Origin: Flavobacteriales bacterium
Lineage (GTDB): Bacteria; Bacteroidota; Bacteroidia; Flavobacteriales_C; GCA-002722245
Direction: 5' to 3'
NCBI GenBank assembly: GCA_002722245.1
Contig: PBLA01000017.1
Span: 1 to 50,151 of the forward strand
Length of the DNA: 50,151 bases
The notes under the pieces are model-generated. The model ran no database searches and was not told where the DNA came from. It saw only the letters and a program-made list of their open reading frames with translations. How positions within the stretch are numbered: position 1 is the stretch's first letter; the number at the start of each line of letters is the position of its first letter. Positions 7,226 to 16,115 of this stretch are shown here, one piece after another. A program made the position numbers and the translations under genes.

Positions 7226-8727
7226 TTTGAAAATTTTAATACCTCTTCAACATATATTCTTGAATTATACAATTTAGGCACCTTATTTTGTCCACCTAAT
7301 TTATTTTTCGATTTCAACCAATTATAAAACGTTTTTTTCTTCACTATTCGAATTACAGGTAACTCTAAAACTAAATCTTGAAATCTTTTCGCTTCATAGT
7401 CCGAATTTAATACTTTCAATGTATTGTCAAGAACGTGTTTGAAATACTCTATATTATTTGGTTGTTGCTCAAATTCAATCACCCATTCATGAGCCCCTCC
7501 ATTTTTAGAAGTTCGAAAACAAGGAGCTACAGTCCACTCATTTACAACAGCGTTTGTTTTTTGGCAAGCTGTTTTCATTGCTTCCATCGCATTATCAATA
7601 ATTAATTCTTCACCAAATGCATTGATAAAATGCTTAATCCTACCTGTTAGTCTTATTCTAAATGGACTGAGTGAGGTAAACTCAACTGTGTCACCTAATT
7701 GATATCGCCACAATCCAGCATTAGTGGTAATTACAACAGCATAATGAATACCTAATTCAACCTCAGACAAAGAAATTGCATTGGGAAATTCATTATCCCA
7801 TTCTTCTTTAGGAATAAATTCATAGTAAATACCATAATCCAACATTAAAAGGAAATCACTTACGTTTTGTTCAAATTGAATGCCAAAGAATCCTTCACTT
7901 GCATTGTAGGTTTCTAAATAATTAAGTGTTGGAGAGAGCTCAGAAAATCTTTCCTTATAGGGTGAGAAGTCTACACCACCATGCATATATAATTCTAAAT
8001 TTGGCCAAACCTCATTTAAATTTTGTGCATTCGTTTTGGCCAATACTTTTTCAAACAATACCTGAGTCCAAGAAGGCACACCAGAAATAGAGGTGATATT
8101 CTCTCTAATGACTCTATCGGCCATTTGTTCAATTTTCTTTTCCCAATTATCCATTAGAATAATCTCTTTACTCGGTGCTTGTTGCCTTGTTACCCAATAA
8201 GGCAAGTTTGATATGAGTATTGCAGACAAATCGCCAGTATAACCACCTTTTACGTGAGGATTTATTTGACTACTACCACCCATCATTATTGTTTTTCCTG
8301 TAAACACCTCAGTATTTGGACACCATGAGCAAAATACAGAAAGCATATCTTTTCCTCCCTTGTAATGACAGTCGAAAAGAGAATCTTCACTCACAGGAAT
8401 AAATTTACTTTTATCCTGCGTTGTGCCAGAGGATTTCGCAAACCACTTAATTTCAGATGGCCACATAATATTTGAAAGACCTTTTTGAGTTCTTAGAATA
8501 TCATGTTTGATGGAATTATAATCCTGAATCGGTATTCTATTTTTAAAGTCAGCGTAGGAATCAATTTCATTAAAATGATATTTCCTTCCCCATTCAGTAT
8601 TTCTGGCCTTAGAAAGCAATGTATTTAAACATTCCTCTTGTACTTCAATAGGATACTTTATAAACAGTTCTATTTGATGGAACCGTTTTTTAAGACGCCA
8701 GGATATCAGTGAGTTTAAAATGGCCAT
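7222..8727 (-). CDS. GH3 auxin-responsive promoter family protein (acyl-adenylating enzyme)
   Basis: This 501-aa protein belongs to the GH3 branch of the ANL (adenylate-forming) superfamily. The ATP-binding motif SSGTTQDKSKFIPVS lies at residues 99-113. YNASEGFFGIQ (about 274) corresponds to the acyl/adenylate pocket, and GLWRYQLGDTVEFTSLSPF plus LTGRIKHFINAFGEEL corresponds to the hinge and C-terminal subdomain. Plant GH3 enzymes join amino acids to jasmonate or auxin. The substrate of the bacterial members is mostly unknown, and I do not infer hormone conjugation here. It lies 33 nt downstream of sppA, and its stop overlaps the next gene. Confidence 0.9.
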   Translation of the reverse strand: MAILNSLISWRLKKRFHQIELFIKYPIEVQEECLNTLLSKARNTEWGRKYHFNEIDSYADFKNRIPIQDYNSIKHDILRTQKGLSNIMWPSEIKWFAKSSGTTQDKSKFIPVSEDSLFDCHYKGGKDMLSVFCSWCPNTEVFTGKTIMMGGSSQINPHVKGGYTGDLSAILISNLPYWVTRQQAPSKEIILMDNWEKKIEQMADRVIRENITSISGVPSWTQVLFEKVLAKTNAQNLNEVWPNLELYMHGGVDFSPYKERFSELSPTLNYLETYNASEGFFGIQFEQNVSDFLLMLDYGIYYEFIPKEEWDNEFPNAISLSEVELGIHYAVVITTNAGLWRYQLGDTVEFTSLSPFRIRLTGRIKHFINAFGEELIIDNAMEAMKTACQKTNAVVNEWTVAPCFRTSKNGGAHEWVIEFEQQPNNIEYFKHVLDNTLKVLNSDYEAKRFQDLVLELPVIRIVKKKTFYNWLKSKNKLGGQNKVPKLYNSRIYVEEVLKFSK

Positions 8728-8760
8728 AAGACGAATAAACTCTAAAGTAAGCTATTTTAA

Positions 8761-10476
8761 TTAGTTAAGTTCCAGAAGAAACGGCAATCGCAGTTGAGGA
8801 CGCGAGAAATCTTGAATTAATCTAGGATTTTGGAGAATGTAATTATATTTAGTGAATGGAGCTGGCAAGGAAATTTCAGTTTTTTTAGAAAAACGATGAA
8901 CAATTTTCTCTACTCCAGAAAGTTCTTTTGGTAAATGGACTACTTGATATTTTTTTACTCCTGCCCGTTGTACAGCAAGTTCAACTGCATTATTTAAACC
9001 TCCTATCTCGTCAATTAGGCCATTTATTTTCGCTTGATTTCCTGTCCAAACTCTACCTTGAGCCAATTCTTCCACATTCTTTTTACTCATTCCTCTGGAA
9101 TCTTGTACACGTTGAATAAATGTTTCATATATCGATTGTATACCATATTTCATTCTTTGGTATTCTTTTTTACTTAAAGACCTATCAAATGCAGGAAAGT
9201 CACTAAGATCATTTGTTTTCACATTTTCAACTCTTACACCAAATGATTTGGCTAAATCTCCTGCGTTAAACATTAAACCAAAAACACCAATTGAACCTGT
9301 AATTGTATTTTTTTCGGCTAATATAGTATCTCCAGCTGATGCTAAATAGTATCCCCCTGACGCAGCAACATTACCCATACTTACCATAACAGGCATTTTA
9401 CGTTGAATACGTTTAATTTTTCTCCATAAAATCTCAGAGGCCAGTGCACTACCTCCAGGAGAGTTTATTCTCAACACCATTCCTTTAATGGAATCGTCTT
9501 TTAGAACATCATCAAATATCTTAGCGTATTTTGACAACGAAATATCTTTCTCTGAAATACCATCGACAATCGCCCCTTCTGCATTCACAACCACTATTTT
9601 GGCTTTGTTTCCTGAAAATGAATCTTCATATGTACTATTATACTGAGAAACATTTATGTAATTCGTCTTGTAACCAACAACTTTTTGAAGAATACTCAGT
9701 ACTTCATCTTCATATTTAATTCCATCAATTAATCTAAACTTTAATGCTTCCAGTGGCATGAGATAGCCGTAATTGTCTGCTATATCATTCAAAACTTGGG
9801 TTGTTATCTTTCGCTGTTTAGACACATCGTGTTTAATTTGAAACCAAATATCGTCAAGCATTTCTTTTACTTGAAAATGATTTTCAGCACTCATGGTATC
9901 TGAAATAAAAGGTTCAATAGCACTTTTGAATTTACCAACACGAATAGGTTCTGCCTTTACACCAAGCTTATTTAACATTGATTTAAAATACATGAGTTTA
10001 GCCCCTAAACCTTTCCATTCAACAAACGATAAATGATTAAGGTAAATTGAATCAGAGGAACATGCTAAATAATAACCAATTTGAGACATTCCTTCGGAGA
10101 AGACAATTACTTTTCGACCTGTTGATCGATATTCCTCGATTGTATTTTTTAAACTTAATACATTTGCTAAACTACCGTTTAACTCTCCAATCTCTAAGTA
10201 AATAGCTTTTATTCGATCATCATTCTTTGCATGTTGTATCGCCTTTTGAATTTCAAACAAACCATTTCCACAACGATCTGCATTGAAAAAATTAAATTCA
10301 GATGAGTTTGCTCTATCCACAAGATTTTGTTTGATTGAAACTTTAAGTACTGAGTTTTCTTTTACATCAATCTCCTCCCCGCTACTTACAACAACCACAA
10401 TAAATAAAACAACAGTTATAAAAGCAAACAAAACGAGACTTAATAGGTTCGTGAAAAGGTTTTTTAAAAATGACAT
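8761..10476 (-). CDS. sppA: Signal peptide peptidase SppA, 67K type
   Basis: This is a 571-aa membrane-bound serine protease that degrades cleaved signal peptides. One N-terminal membrane segment (about 8-31) precedes two tandem S49 domains, as in the long E. coli-type SppA. The catalytic dyad is conserved: Lys184 in GKFKSAIEPF, and Ser373 in NVAASGGYYLA. The substrate-groove motif LRINSPGGSALASE lies at about 335-348. It heads the minus-strand run sppA - GH3 - propeller protein - deoxynucleoside kinase, and it is divergent from folK with 73 nt between, a pairing I recall from other Bacteroidota. Confidence 0.95.
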   Translation of the reverse strand: MSFLKNLFTNLLSLVLFAFITVVLFIVVVVSSGEEIDVKENSVLKVSIKQNLVDRANSSEFNFFNADRCGNGLFEIQKAIQHAKNDDRIKAIYLEIGELNGSLANVLSLKNTIEEYRSTGRKVIVFSEGMSQIGYYLACSSDSIYLNHLSFVEWKGLGAKLMYFKSMLNKLGVKAEPIRVGKFKSAIEPFISDTMSAENHFQVKEMLDDIWFQIKHDVSKQRKITTQVLNDIADNYGYLMPLEALKFRLIDGIKYEDEVLSILQKVVGYKTNYINVSQYNSTYEDSFSGNKAKIVVVNAEGAIVDGISEKDISLSKYAKIFDDVLKDDSIKGMVLRINSPGGSALASEILWRKIKRIQRKMPVMVSMGNVAASGGYYLASAGDTILAEKNTITGSIGVFGLMFNAGDLAKSFGVRVENVKTNDLSDFPAFDRSLSKKEYQRMKYGIQSIYETFIQRVQDSRGMSKKNVEELAQGRVWTGNQAKINGLIDEIGGLNNAVELAVQRAGVKKYQVVHLPKELSGVEKIVHRFSKKTEISLPAPFTKYNYILQNPRLIQDFSRPQLRLPFLLELN

Positions 10477-10549
10477 GTTAAAAAATTTACTTAAAATTAA
10501 ACCTTTGGGCTTAACATATGACGTAAAATTACATGAACGGCTATTATAA

Positions 10550-11038
10550 ATGAACCATCAAGTATATTTAGGATTAGGATCTAATCTTGGAAATAAACTC
10601 GAAAATTTAAAATTTGCCTGTGACGCTCTTTTCCATAAAGATTGTTTACTATTAAAAAAGTCGTCTATTTATCAATCAGAGCCATGGGGGTTTTCATCAA
10701 ATGAACCTTTTTTAAATATGGCTGTACTTATTGAAACAAATTTGTCTGCAGAAAGTTTACTACAAAAGTGCAAACGAATTGAAAAAAAAATGGGGCGAAA
10801 ACCAAAAAAAGGAAACACTTACGAATCTCGTATTATTGACATCGATATTCTCTACTTTGATGACTTGACTATTAACAAAAACGATCTTTGTATTCCTCAT
10901 AAACATATATTAAATCGTTTATTTGTTTTAAAGCCATTAGTAGAAATCATGAATAAGGATAATAGGGATTATAAAGAACTTATAAACAACATGTTAAGAA
11001 TAGAAAAAAAAGAGAACTTAATTAAAATTAAATCGTAG
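10550..11038 (+). CDS. folK: 2-amino-4-hydroxy-6-hydroxymethyldihydropteridine diphosphokinase (HPPK)
   Basis: This 162-aa enzyme transfers pyrophosphate from ATP to the pterin in folate synthesis. The protein has the N-terminal VYLGLGSNLGNK, the pterin-binding SSIYQSEPWGF and the ATP/Mg motif SRIIDIDILYFDDL with its two aspartates. GRKPKKGNTYESR replaces the usual GR-x-R segment, which is slightly divergent. The length is typical. The ATG at 10550 has no Shine-Dalgarno sequence. The intergenic region with sppA must carry both promoters, but none is close to consensus. Confidence 0.94.
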   Translation: MNHQVYLGLGSNLGNKLENLKFACDALFHKDCLLLKKSSIYQSEPWGFSSNEPFLNMAVLIETNLSAESLLQKCKRIEKKMGRKPKKGNTYESRIIDIDILYFDDLTINKNDLCIPHKHILNRLFVLKPLVEIMNKDNRDYKELINNMLRIEKKENLIKIKS

Positions 11039-11167
11039 ATATTTTTCAACATTTCCAAATTAAAAGATTTGTTGATCAAACGGATAAATAAATGTTTAAC
11101 ATTTTGATGAATAGCTAAAATCTATTTATCATTGCACAAAATTAGAAAGCGTACTTATATTTATATT

Positions 11168-12628
11168 ATGAAAATTTCAAATTCAATTATTGGTTGCGGG
11201 TTAGCATTAGCATTAAGCGCTGGTGTCGTAAACGCTCAAGATGATCAGGCAGGTAACGAAAGTCTCCCTATCTGGATGGAAAATGTGTATTTAGGTGGTT
11301 CAATAGGAGCGACGACAACATTTACAGATGTTAAACAATACGATCTTTACCCTGTTCAAAGATATAGAAGGGAAATAGGTTTTGGTGGCGGTGGTTATCT
11401 TGGATACACCATTAATTCTGCATTCTCTGTTGAAGGTCACTTATATGGATTTGGAACAAACGGTACCAATAGACAAAACTATGAGTTTTTTAAAGGTGGT
11501 GGAATTGAACCTTCGTTAAATTTTAAAATGAATTTCACTAATCTCCTATTCACAGGTTCTGCAAGAGGAATCAGTAAATTTAATGTAAGTGGATATTTTG
11601 GCGCAGGTCTCCTTATGTTTAGATCACGGCTATTCGATCTTCACGAAGGTGAAATTGATCCGAGTGAAAAATCTTCAGTAGGTTTAAATGTTGGTTATGA
11701 GGCGGATTATGAAACTAAAGCGAGAAGAACAAGAGAGATTTCTATTCCACTAGGTCTTCAAGTTTCCTATGATATTGATCCACAAATTAGTGTCGTATTT
11801 GATCAAAGATTCGGTTTAGTTAACACGGATAAACTTGATGCAAAAATTAGTGGAGATTCTCCAGGAGAATTTTATTCTTATACCGCACTTGGTGTAAATT
11901 ATAAATTAACCGATAAATTATGGTTAAGACCTGAAGCTGAATTAAATGACAAGCTTGCACAAGTAGATTCTATTTTAGATGGCTTCCAAGACTCTGATAA
12001 TGATGGTGTAATGGATGCTTATGATAAAGACAATCAGACTCCAGAAGGCGCTAAAACTACAGGTGATGGTATGGCAATGGATACTGATGGTGATGGTATT
12101 GCTGACTACATTGACCAGGAAAGGTTATCCTTGTGTACTGAAGTTGATGAAAATGGTGTTGTTCTAGATAGTGATGGCGATAATGTACCGAACTGTAAAG
12201 ATGCTGAGCCTAATACACCAGAAGGAGCACAAGTTGATGTAAATGGAAAAGCAATTTCAACTATGCCTGGACTTGATGGATCAGGAGATTCAGGTGGAGA
12301 CGTTGGACTTCCATCCGTTTACTTTGCAACTGGATCATCAAAACTTGGATACAGTAACTATCCAGCACTTACTGAAGTTGCTAAATTCTTAAAGAATAAT
12401 AAAGAAGCTAATCTAACAGTAGTTGGACATACTGATGCAACTGGATCTGTTAACATCAACAAGAAGTTGGGTCAGAAAAGAGCTGAGACAGCAATTAATC
12501 ACTTAGTTAAAATTTATGGTATTGACAAGTCAAGATTGTCTGCGGTATCCGAAGGATCAACAAATTCAATTGCTGTAGGAAAAACAGCACGTGCTAACAG
12601 AAGAGTTGATTTTCTTTATGCAAAATAA
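11168..12628 (+). CDS. OmpA family protein with TSP3 repeats
   Basis: This is an outer-membrane protein that anchors the envelope to peptidoglycan. The chosen start is ATG 11168 because MKISNSIIGCGLALALSAG followed by NAQ is a normal signal peptide; an upstream TTG frame adds 12 residues without sense. Residues about 30-265 form an OmpA-like 8-strand beta-barrel. TSP3-like calcium-binding repeats follow (DSDNDGVMDAYDKD, DTDGDGIADYIDQE, DSDGDNVPNCKDAE). The C-terminal OmpA domain has TVVGHTDATGSVNINKKLG and the peptidoglycan-binding ARANRRVDF. A strong terminator follows the stop. It is monocistronic and probably abundant. Confidence 0.93.
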   Translation: MKISNSIIGCGLALALSAGVVNAQDDQAGNESLPIWMENVYLGGSIGATTTFTDVKQYDLYPVQRYRREIGFGGGGYLGYTINSAFSVEGHLYGFGTNGTNRQNYEFFKGGGIEPSLNFKMNFTNLLFTGSARGISKFNVSGYFGAGLLMFRSRLFDLHEGEIDPSEKSSVGLNVGYEADYETKARRTREISIPLGLQVSYDIDPQISVVFDQRFGLVNTDKLDAKISGDSPGEFYSYTALGVNYKLTDKLWLRPEAELNDKLAQVDSILDGFQDSDNDGVMDAYDKDNQTPEGAKTTGDGMAMDTDGDGIADYIDQERLSLCTEVDENGVVLDSDGDNVPNCKDAEPNTPEGAQVDVNGKAISTMPGLDGSGDSGGDVGLPSVYFATGSSKLGYSNYPALTEVAKFLKNNKEANLTVVGHTDATGSVNINKKLGQKRAETAINHLVKIYGIDKSRLSAVSEGSTNSIAVGKTARANRRVDFLYAK

Positions 12629-12648
12629 AATTAATTTTTAACCAATAA

Positions 12649-12680
12649 AAAACCCTCCAACAACAGGAGGGTTTTTTTAT
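12649..12680 (+). terminator. Intrinsic terminator of the OmpA gene
   Basis: A hairpin with stem AACCCTCC/GGAGGGTT extended by A/T pairs, and a 7-nt loop, ends in a run of seven T, 20 nt after the stop. The A-run on the left makes it usable in the minus direction for the convergent methyltransferase gene too, though that gene ends about 175 nt away. Confidence 0.85.
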
Positions 12681-12853
12681 GTCAAATACATATATATATT
12701 AAATCGACATCCAAAAAAGAGATCAATAAAAAAGTAATATAAACAAAAAGGCAAGTGGATAACGGTTTATTATTTAAGTAATAGAAAAGATATCCTTTAC
12801 TAAATAAGTAAATCCTAAAAGGTTATTCTATTTTTTGAGTATACATAAGAGGA

Positions 12854-13384
12854 TTATCTTGACAATAACTTAAAACTTTCCCAAATCGTTATACCGGCAC
12901 AAACGGCAACATTAAGTGAATGCTTAGTGCCATATTGAGGGAGTTCTACACATACATCACAGACATTTATTGTACCCTGCTCCACCCCAGATACCTCATT
13001 ACCAAAGATAAGAGCCAACCGATTAAATTCTTGTTCATGAATTTCTGTAATCGACACGGAACCTTCAGCTTGCTCTACAGCACATACAAAATAACCATTT
13101 TGTTTAAGTTCTTCTATCGCCTTTTGTGTATCATCAAAATATTTCCACGTAACAGATTCAGTCGCTCCTAGAGCAGATTTTTGAATTTCTCTATGTGGAG
13201 GTTTCCCTGTAATTCCAACAAGGTATATCGCCTCTACTTTATACGCATCACATGTTCGAAAAATAGTACCAACATTATTTAGACTTCGAATATTTTCCAA
13301 CACTACAATAATGGGCACTTTTTCCTGTTCCTTAAAATCAGAAATTGAAAGTCTATTCAATTCATCTATTTTTAATTTTCTCAT
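12854..13384 (-). CDS. SpoU/TrmH family RNA 2'-O-methyltransferase
   Basis: This 176-aa SPOUT-fold methyltransferase uses S-adenosylmethionine to methylate the ribose of tRNA or rRNA. The three family motifs are present: motif 1 is NIRSLNNVGTIFRTCDA (about 31-47), motif 2 is LALIFGNEVSGVEQG, and motif 3 is VELPQYGTKHSLNVAVCAGI with the knot residues. It is a minimal version without an N-terminal substrate-binding domain, so the target RNA position cannot be read. It is divergent from mutS (89 nt apart). Confidence 0.92.
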   Translation of the reverse strand: MRKLKIDELNRLSISDFKEQEKVPIIVVLENIRSLNNVGTIFRTCDAYKVEAIYLVGITGKPPHREIQKSALGATESVTWKYFDDTQKAIEELKQNGYFVCAVEQAEGSVSITEIHEQEFNRLALIFGNEVSGVEQGTINVCDVCVELPQYGTKHSLNVAVCAGITIWESFKLLSR

Positions 13385-13429
13385 CGCTCTGTTTTCAACA
13401 CCTGTGAATATCTATATATCATGGGGTTA

Positions 13430-13458
13430 TTGAACCCATTCCTCATTTCGTACCTTTA
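13430..13458 (+). promoter_or_regulatory. Promoter of mutS with an inverted repeat over the -33 box
   Basis: TTG (13430-13432) and TACCTTTA (13451-13458) are 18 nt apart, close to consensus. An inverted repeat GGGTT-ATTG-AACCC (13424-13437) covers the -33 element and could be a small operator or chance. Confidence 0.5.
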
Positions 13459-13473
13459 TTAAAATTAATTTTT

Positions 13474-16104
13474 GTGGCAAAAAAATCGCTAAAAGTAAAA
13501 GCTAAAGATACGCCTTTGATGCGTCAATACAATGAGATCAAATTAAAGTATCCTGATGCTATGCTCTTGTTTAGAGTTGGCGACTTTTACGAAACATTTA
13601 ATGAGGATGCCAGAAAAGCTTCCAAAATACTTGGGATTGTTTTAACAAAAAGAGCTAATGGAAGTTCAGATGATGCCTTAGCTGGATTTCCACATCATTC
13701 ACTAGATACCTATTTACCTAAATTAGTACGTGCAGGTATTCGAGTAGCCGTTTGCGACCAATTAGAAGACCCTAAAGCAACTAAAGGCATAGTAAAAAGA
13801 GGTGTTACCGATCTCGTCACTCCTGGAGTAGCTATGCATGATCACGTATTGGAAAGAAAAGAAAATAACTATCTTGCCGCTGTACACATTGAACGATCAA
13901 GAGCTGGAATTGCTTTTTTAGACATTTCAACAGGTGACTTTTTAGTATCCGAAGGATCGGTGGAGTATGTTAAAAAACTAATACACAATTTTTCTCCAAA
14001 CGAAGTATTATTTAACAAATCTAAATATAAGCAATTCATTGAATCCTTCGGTTCAAAATTTTATACCTACGGTGTCAATGAATGGGTTTTTAACTGCGAT
14101 TTTGCACTGGATAAAATAAAACAGCAATTCCATATTAAATCTTTAAAAGGTTTTGGTATTGAAAAAATGAATCTTGCTACCATTTCCTCAGGAGTAATTC
14201 TTCATTACCTCAATGAAAATCTAAATGCAAAAACGGATCATATTAAAGGAATTTCAAGAATAAATCAAGACGATTATGTTTGGTTAGATCAATTCACAAT
14301 TAAAAGTCTTGAATTAGTTTCTTCCGATCACAGTGATGCAACTACACTTCTAGATATTATCGATCAAACGATCACACCAATGGGTGGAAGAATGTTGAGG
14401 AAATGGACCATATTACCGTTGAAAGATCTTGAAATCATAAAACATCGTCATTTCTTTGTTGAACAGTTTGTTAAGGACGAGAAAACCGCTAATTCGATTC
14501 GAAGCATCCTTCAGAACTTTGGCGATATTGAACGAATTATCTCCAAAATTTCCGTAGGAAAAGTATCTCCAAAGGAATTATTGATTTTAAAAGAATCTAT
14601 CAAAGCGACGCATGAAATTGAAAATCTGATTCAAGGAAATAATGCGCTGCTGCAATTGATGAAACGCCTTTCACCTTTGCACGAAGTGGCCAAAAAAATT
14701 GAAACCGAAATTTACCCAGAAGCACCTGCAGTTATAGGTAAGGGTAGGCTCATTTCTGACGGTGTTAACTCGCAACTTGATGAATACAGAGCAATTGCCA
14801 CCAATGGAAAAGAATTGCTTCTCAACCTTCAAAAGAGGGAAATTGAAAAAACAAGCATTCCTTCATTAAAAATAGCTTTTAATAATGTGTTTGGTTATTA
14901 TTTGGAGGTGAGAAATACCCATAAAGATAAAGTTCCCAAAGAATGGATAAGAAAACAAACCTTAGTCAATGCAGAACGATATATCACACAAGAATTAAAA
15001 GAACTCGAAACCAAAATACTTTCCGCAGAAGAAAAAATTGGAATTATTGAATTAAAAGTTTTTAAGGAGGTTATTGAATCCATTTGTTTGTATTTACCAC
15101 AACTTCAATTAAATGCTGAAACAATTGCAGAATTGGATTGTTTATTAGGATTTGCCAAAATAGCTGCTGATTATAATTATTGTAAACCTGTCGTAGACGA
15201 TTCTCTTTCTATTGATATAAAAGAAGGAAGGCATCCCGTAATTGAGCATCGTTTACCACGAGATGAGAAATATGTAAGTAATGATGTTTATTTAGATAAT
15301 TCCTCTCAACAAATTATAATGGTTACAGGTCCAAATATGGCAGGGAAATCAGCTTTATTAAGACAAACAGCGTTAATTACCTTAATGGCTCAGATGGGTA
15401 GTTTTGTATCTGCATCTGAAGCTAAAATAGGATTTGTTGATCGCGTGTTTACGCGTGTTGGTGCTTCAGACAACATTTCTACAGGTGAATCAACTTTTAT
15501 GGTAGAAATGAATGAAACATCTAATATTCTTAATAATCTCTCCGAGAGAAGTTTAATTCTATTAGATGAAATTGGCCGAGGAACCAGCACTTATGATGGC
15601 GTTTCAATTGCATGGGCAATTAGTGAATACCTTCATGAATATCCGCTGTATAAACCTAAAACACTTTTTGCAACACATTATCATGAGTTGAACAAAATGA
15701 CGGAACAATTCACTAGAATAAAAAACTATAACGTTGCTGTAAAGGAAATTAACAACAAGGTGATTTTTATGAGAAAGTTAGTGAAGGGCGGCAGCCAACA
15801 CTCATTCGGTATTCATGTAGCAAAACTTGCAGGAATGCCCAATAAAGTTGTTGAAAGAGCTAATGAGGTACTTGGTGTATTAGAGCAAAATCAGAAATCC
15901 GATCGATCAAAAAACAACCCTTCTTCAAAGAAAAAGAACTCGAAAACAGCAAAAGATAAGCATGTTCAATTAAGTTTTTTTCAACTTGATGATCCTGTCT
16001 TAGAGCAAATCCGAGACGAAATAAAAGATCTTGACATCAATACCCTTACTCCAGTAGAGGCATTGATGAAGCTAAATGATATAAAAAAGTTTGTTGGAGG
16101 CTAA
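13474..16104 (+). CDS. mutS: DNA mismatch repair protein MutS
   Basis: This is an 876-aa mismatch-recognition ATPase. The start is GTG 13474, giving VAKKSLKVKAKDTPLMRQY, which aligns with the usual N-terminus; no ATG is better placed. The mismatch-reading Phe-X-Glu motif is in GDFYETF (Phe38, Glu40). The connector, lever and clamp domains follow. Walker A GPNMAGKSALLRQ is at residues 619-631, then ILLDEIGRGTSTYDG (Walker B and signature) and the helix-turn-helix ATHYHELN region. A Lys/Ser-rich linker precedes the C-terminal QLSFFQLDDP segment. It is complete. Confidence 0.98.
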   Translation: MAKKSLKVKAKDTPLMRQYNEIKLKYPDAMLLFRVGDFYETFNEDARKASKILGIVLTKRANGSSDDALAGFPHHSLDTYLPKLVRAGIRVAVCDQLEDPKATKGIVKRGVTDLVTPGVAMHDHVLERKENNYLAAVHIERSRAGIAFLDISTGDFLVSEGSVEYVKKLIHNFSPNEVLFNKSKYKQFIESFGSKFYTYGVNEWVFNCDFALDKIKQQFHIKSLKGFGIEKMNLATISSGVILHYLNENLNAKTDHIKGISRINQDDYVWLDQFTIKSLELVSSDHSDATTLLDIIDQTITPMGGRMLRKWTILPLKDLEIIKHRHFFVEQFVKDEKTANSIRSILQNFGDIERIISKISVGKVSPKELLILKESIKATHEIENLIQGNNALLQLMKRLSPLHEVAKKIETEIYPEAPAVIGKGRLISDGVNSQLDEYRAIATNGKELLLNLQKREIEKTSIPSLKIAFNNVFGYYLEVRNTHKDKVPKEWIRKQTLVNAERYITQELKELETKILSAEEKIGIIELKVFKEVIESICLYLPQLQLNAETIAELDCLLGFAKIAADYNYCKPVVDDSLSIDIKEGRHPVIEHRLPRDEKYVSNDVYLDNSSQQIIMVTGPNMAGKSALLRQTALITLMAQMGSFVSASEAKIGFVDRVFTRVGASDNISTGESTFMVEMNETSNILNNLSERSLILLDEIGRGTSTYDGVSIAWAISEYLHEYPLYKPKTLFATHYHELNKMTEQFTRIKNYNVAVKEINNKVIFMRKLVKGGSQHSFGIHVAKLAGMPNKVVERANEVLGVLEQNQKSDRSKNNPSSKKKNSKTAKDKHVQLSFFQLDDPVLEQIRDEIKDLDINTLTPVEALMKLNDIKKFVGG

Positions 16105-16115
16105 AAGCATATCAT

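Noticed and set aside
7222-8727. GH3 protein as evidence of plant-hormone conjugation
   Set aside because: Membership in the family does not fix the substrate, and nothing nearby relates to auxin or jasmonate.
11132-11167. Extension of the OmpA gene from TTG 11132
   Set aside because: It adds a charged, Tyr-rich stretch before a normal signal peptide; ATG 11168 fits better.
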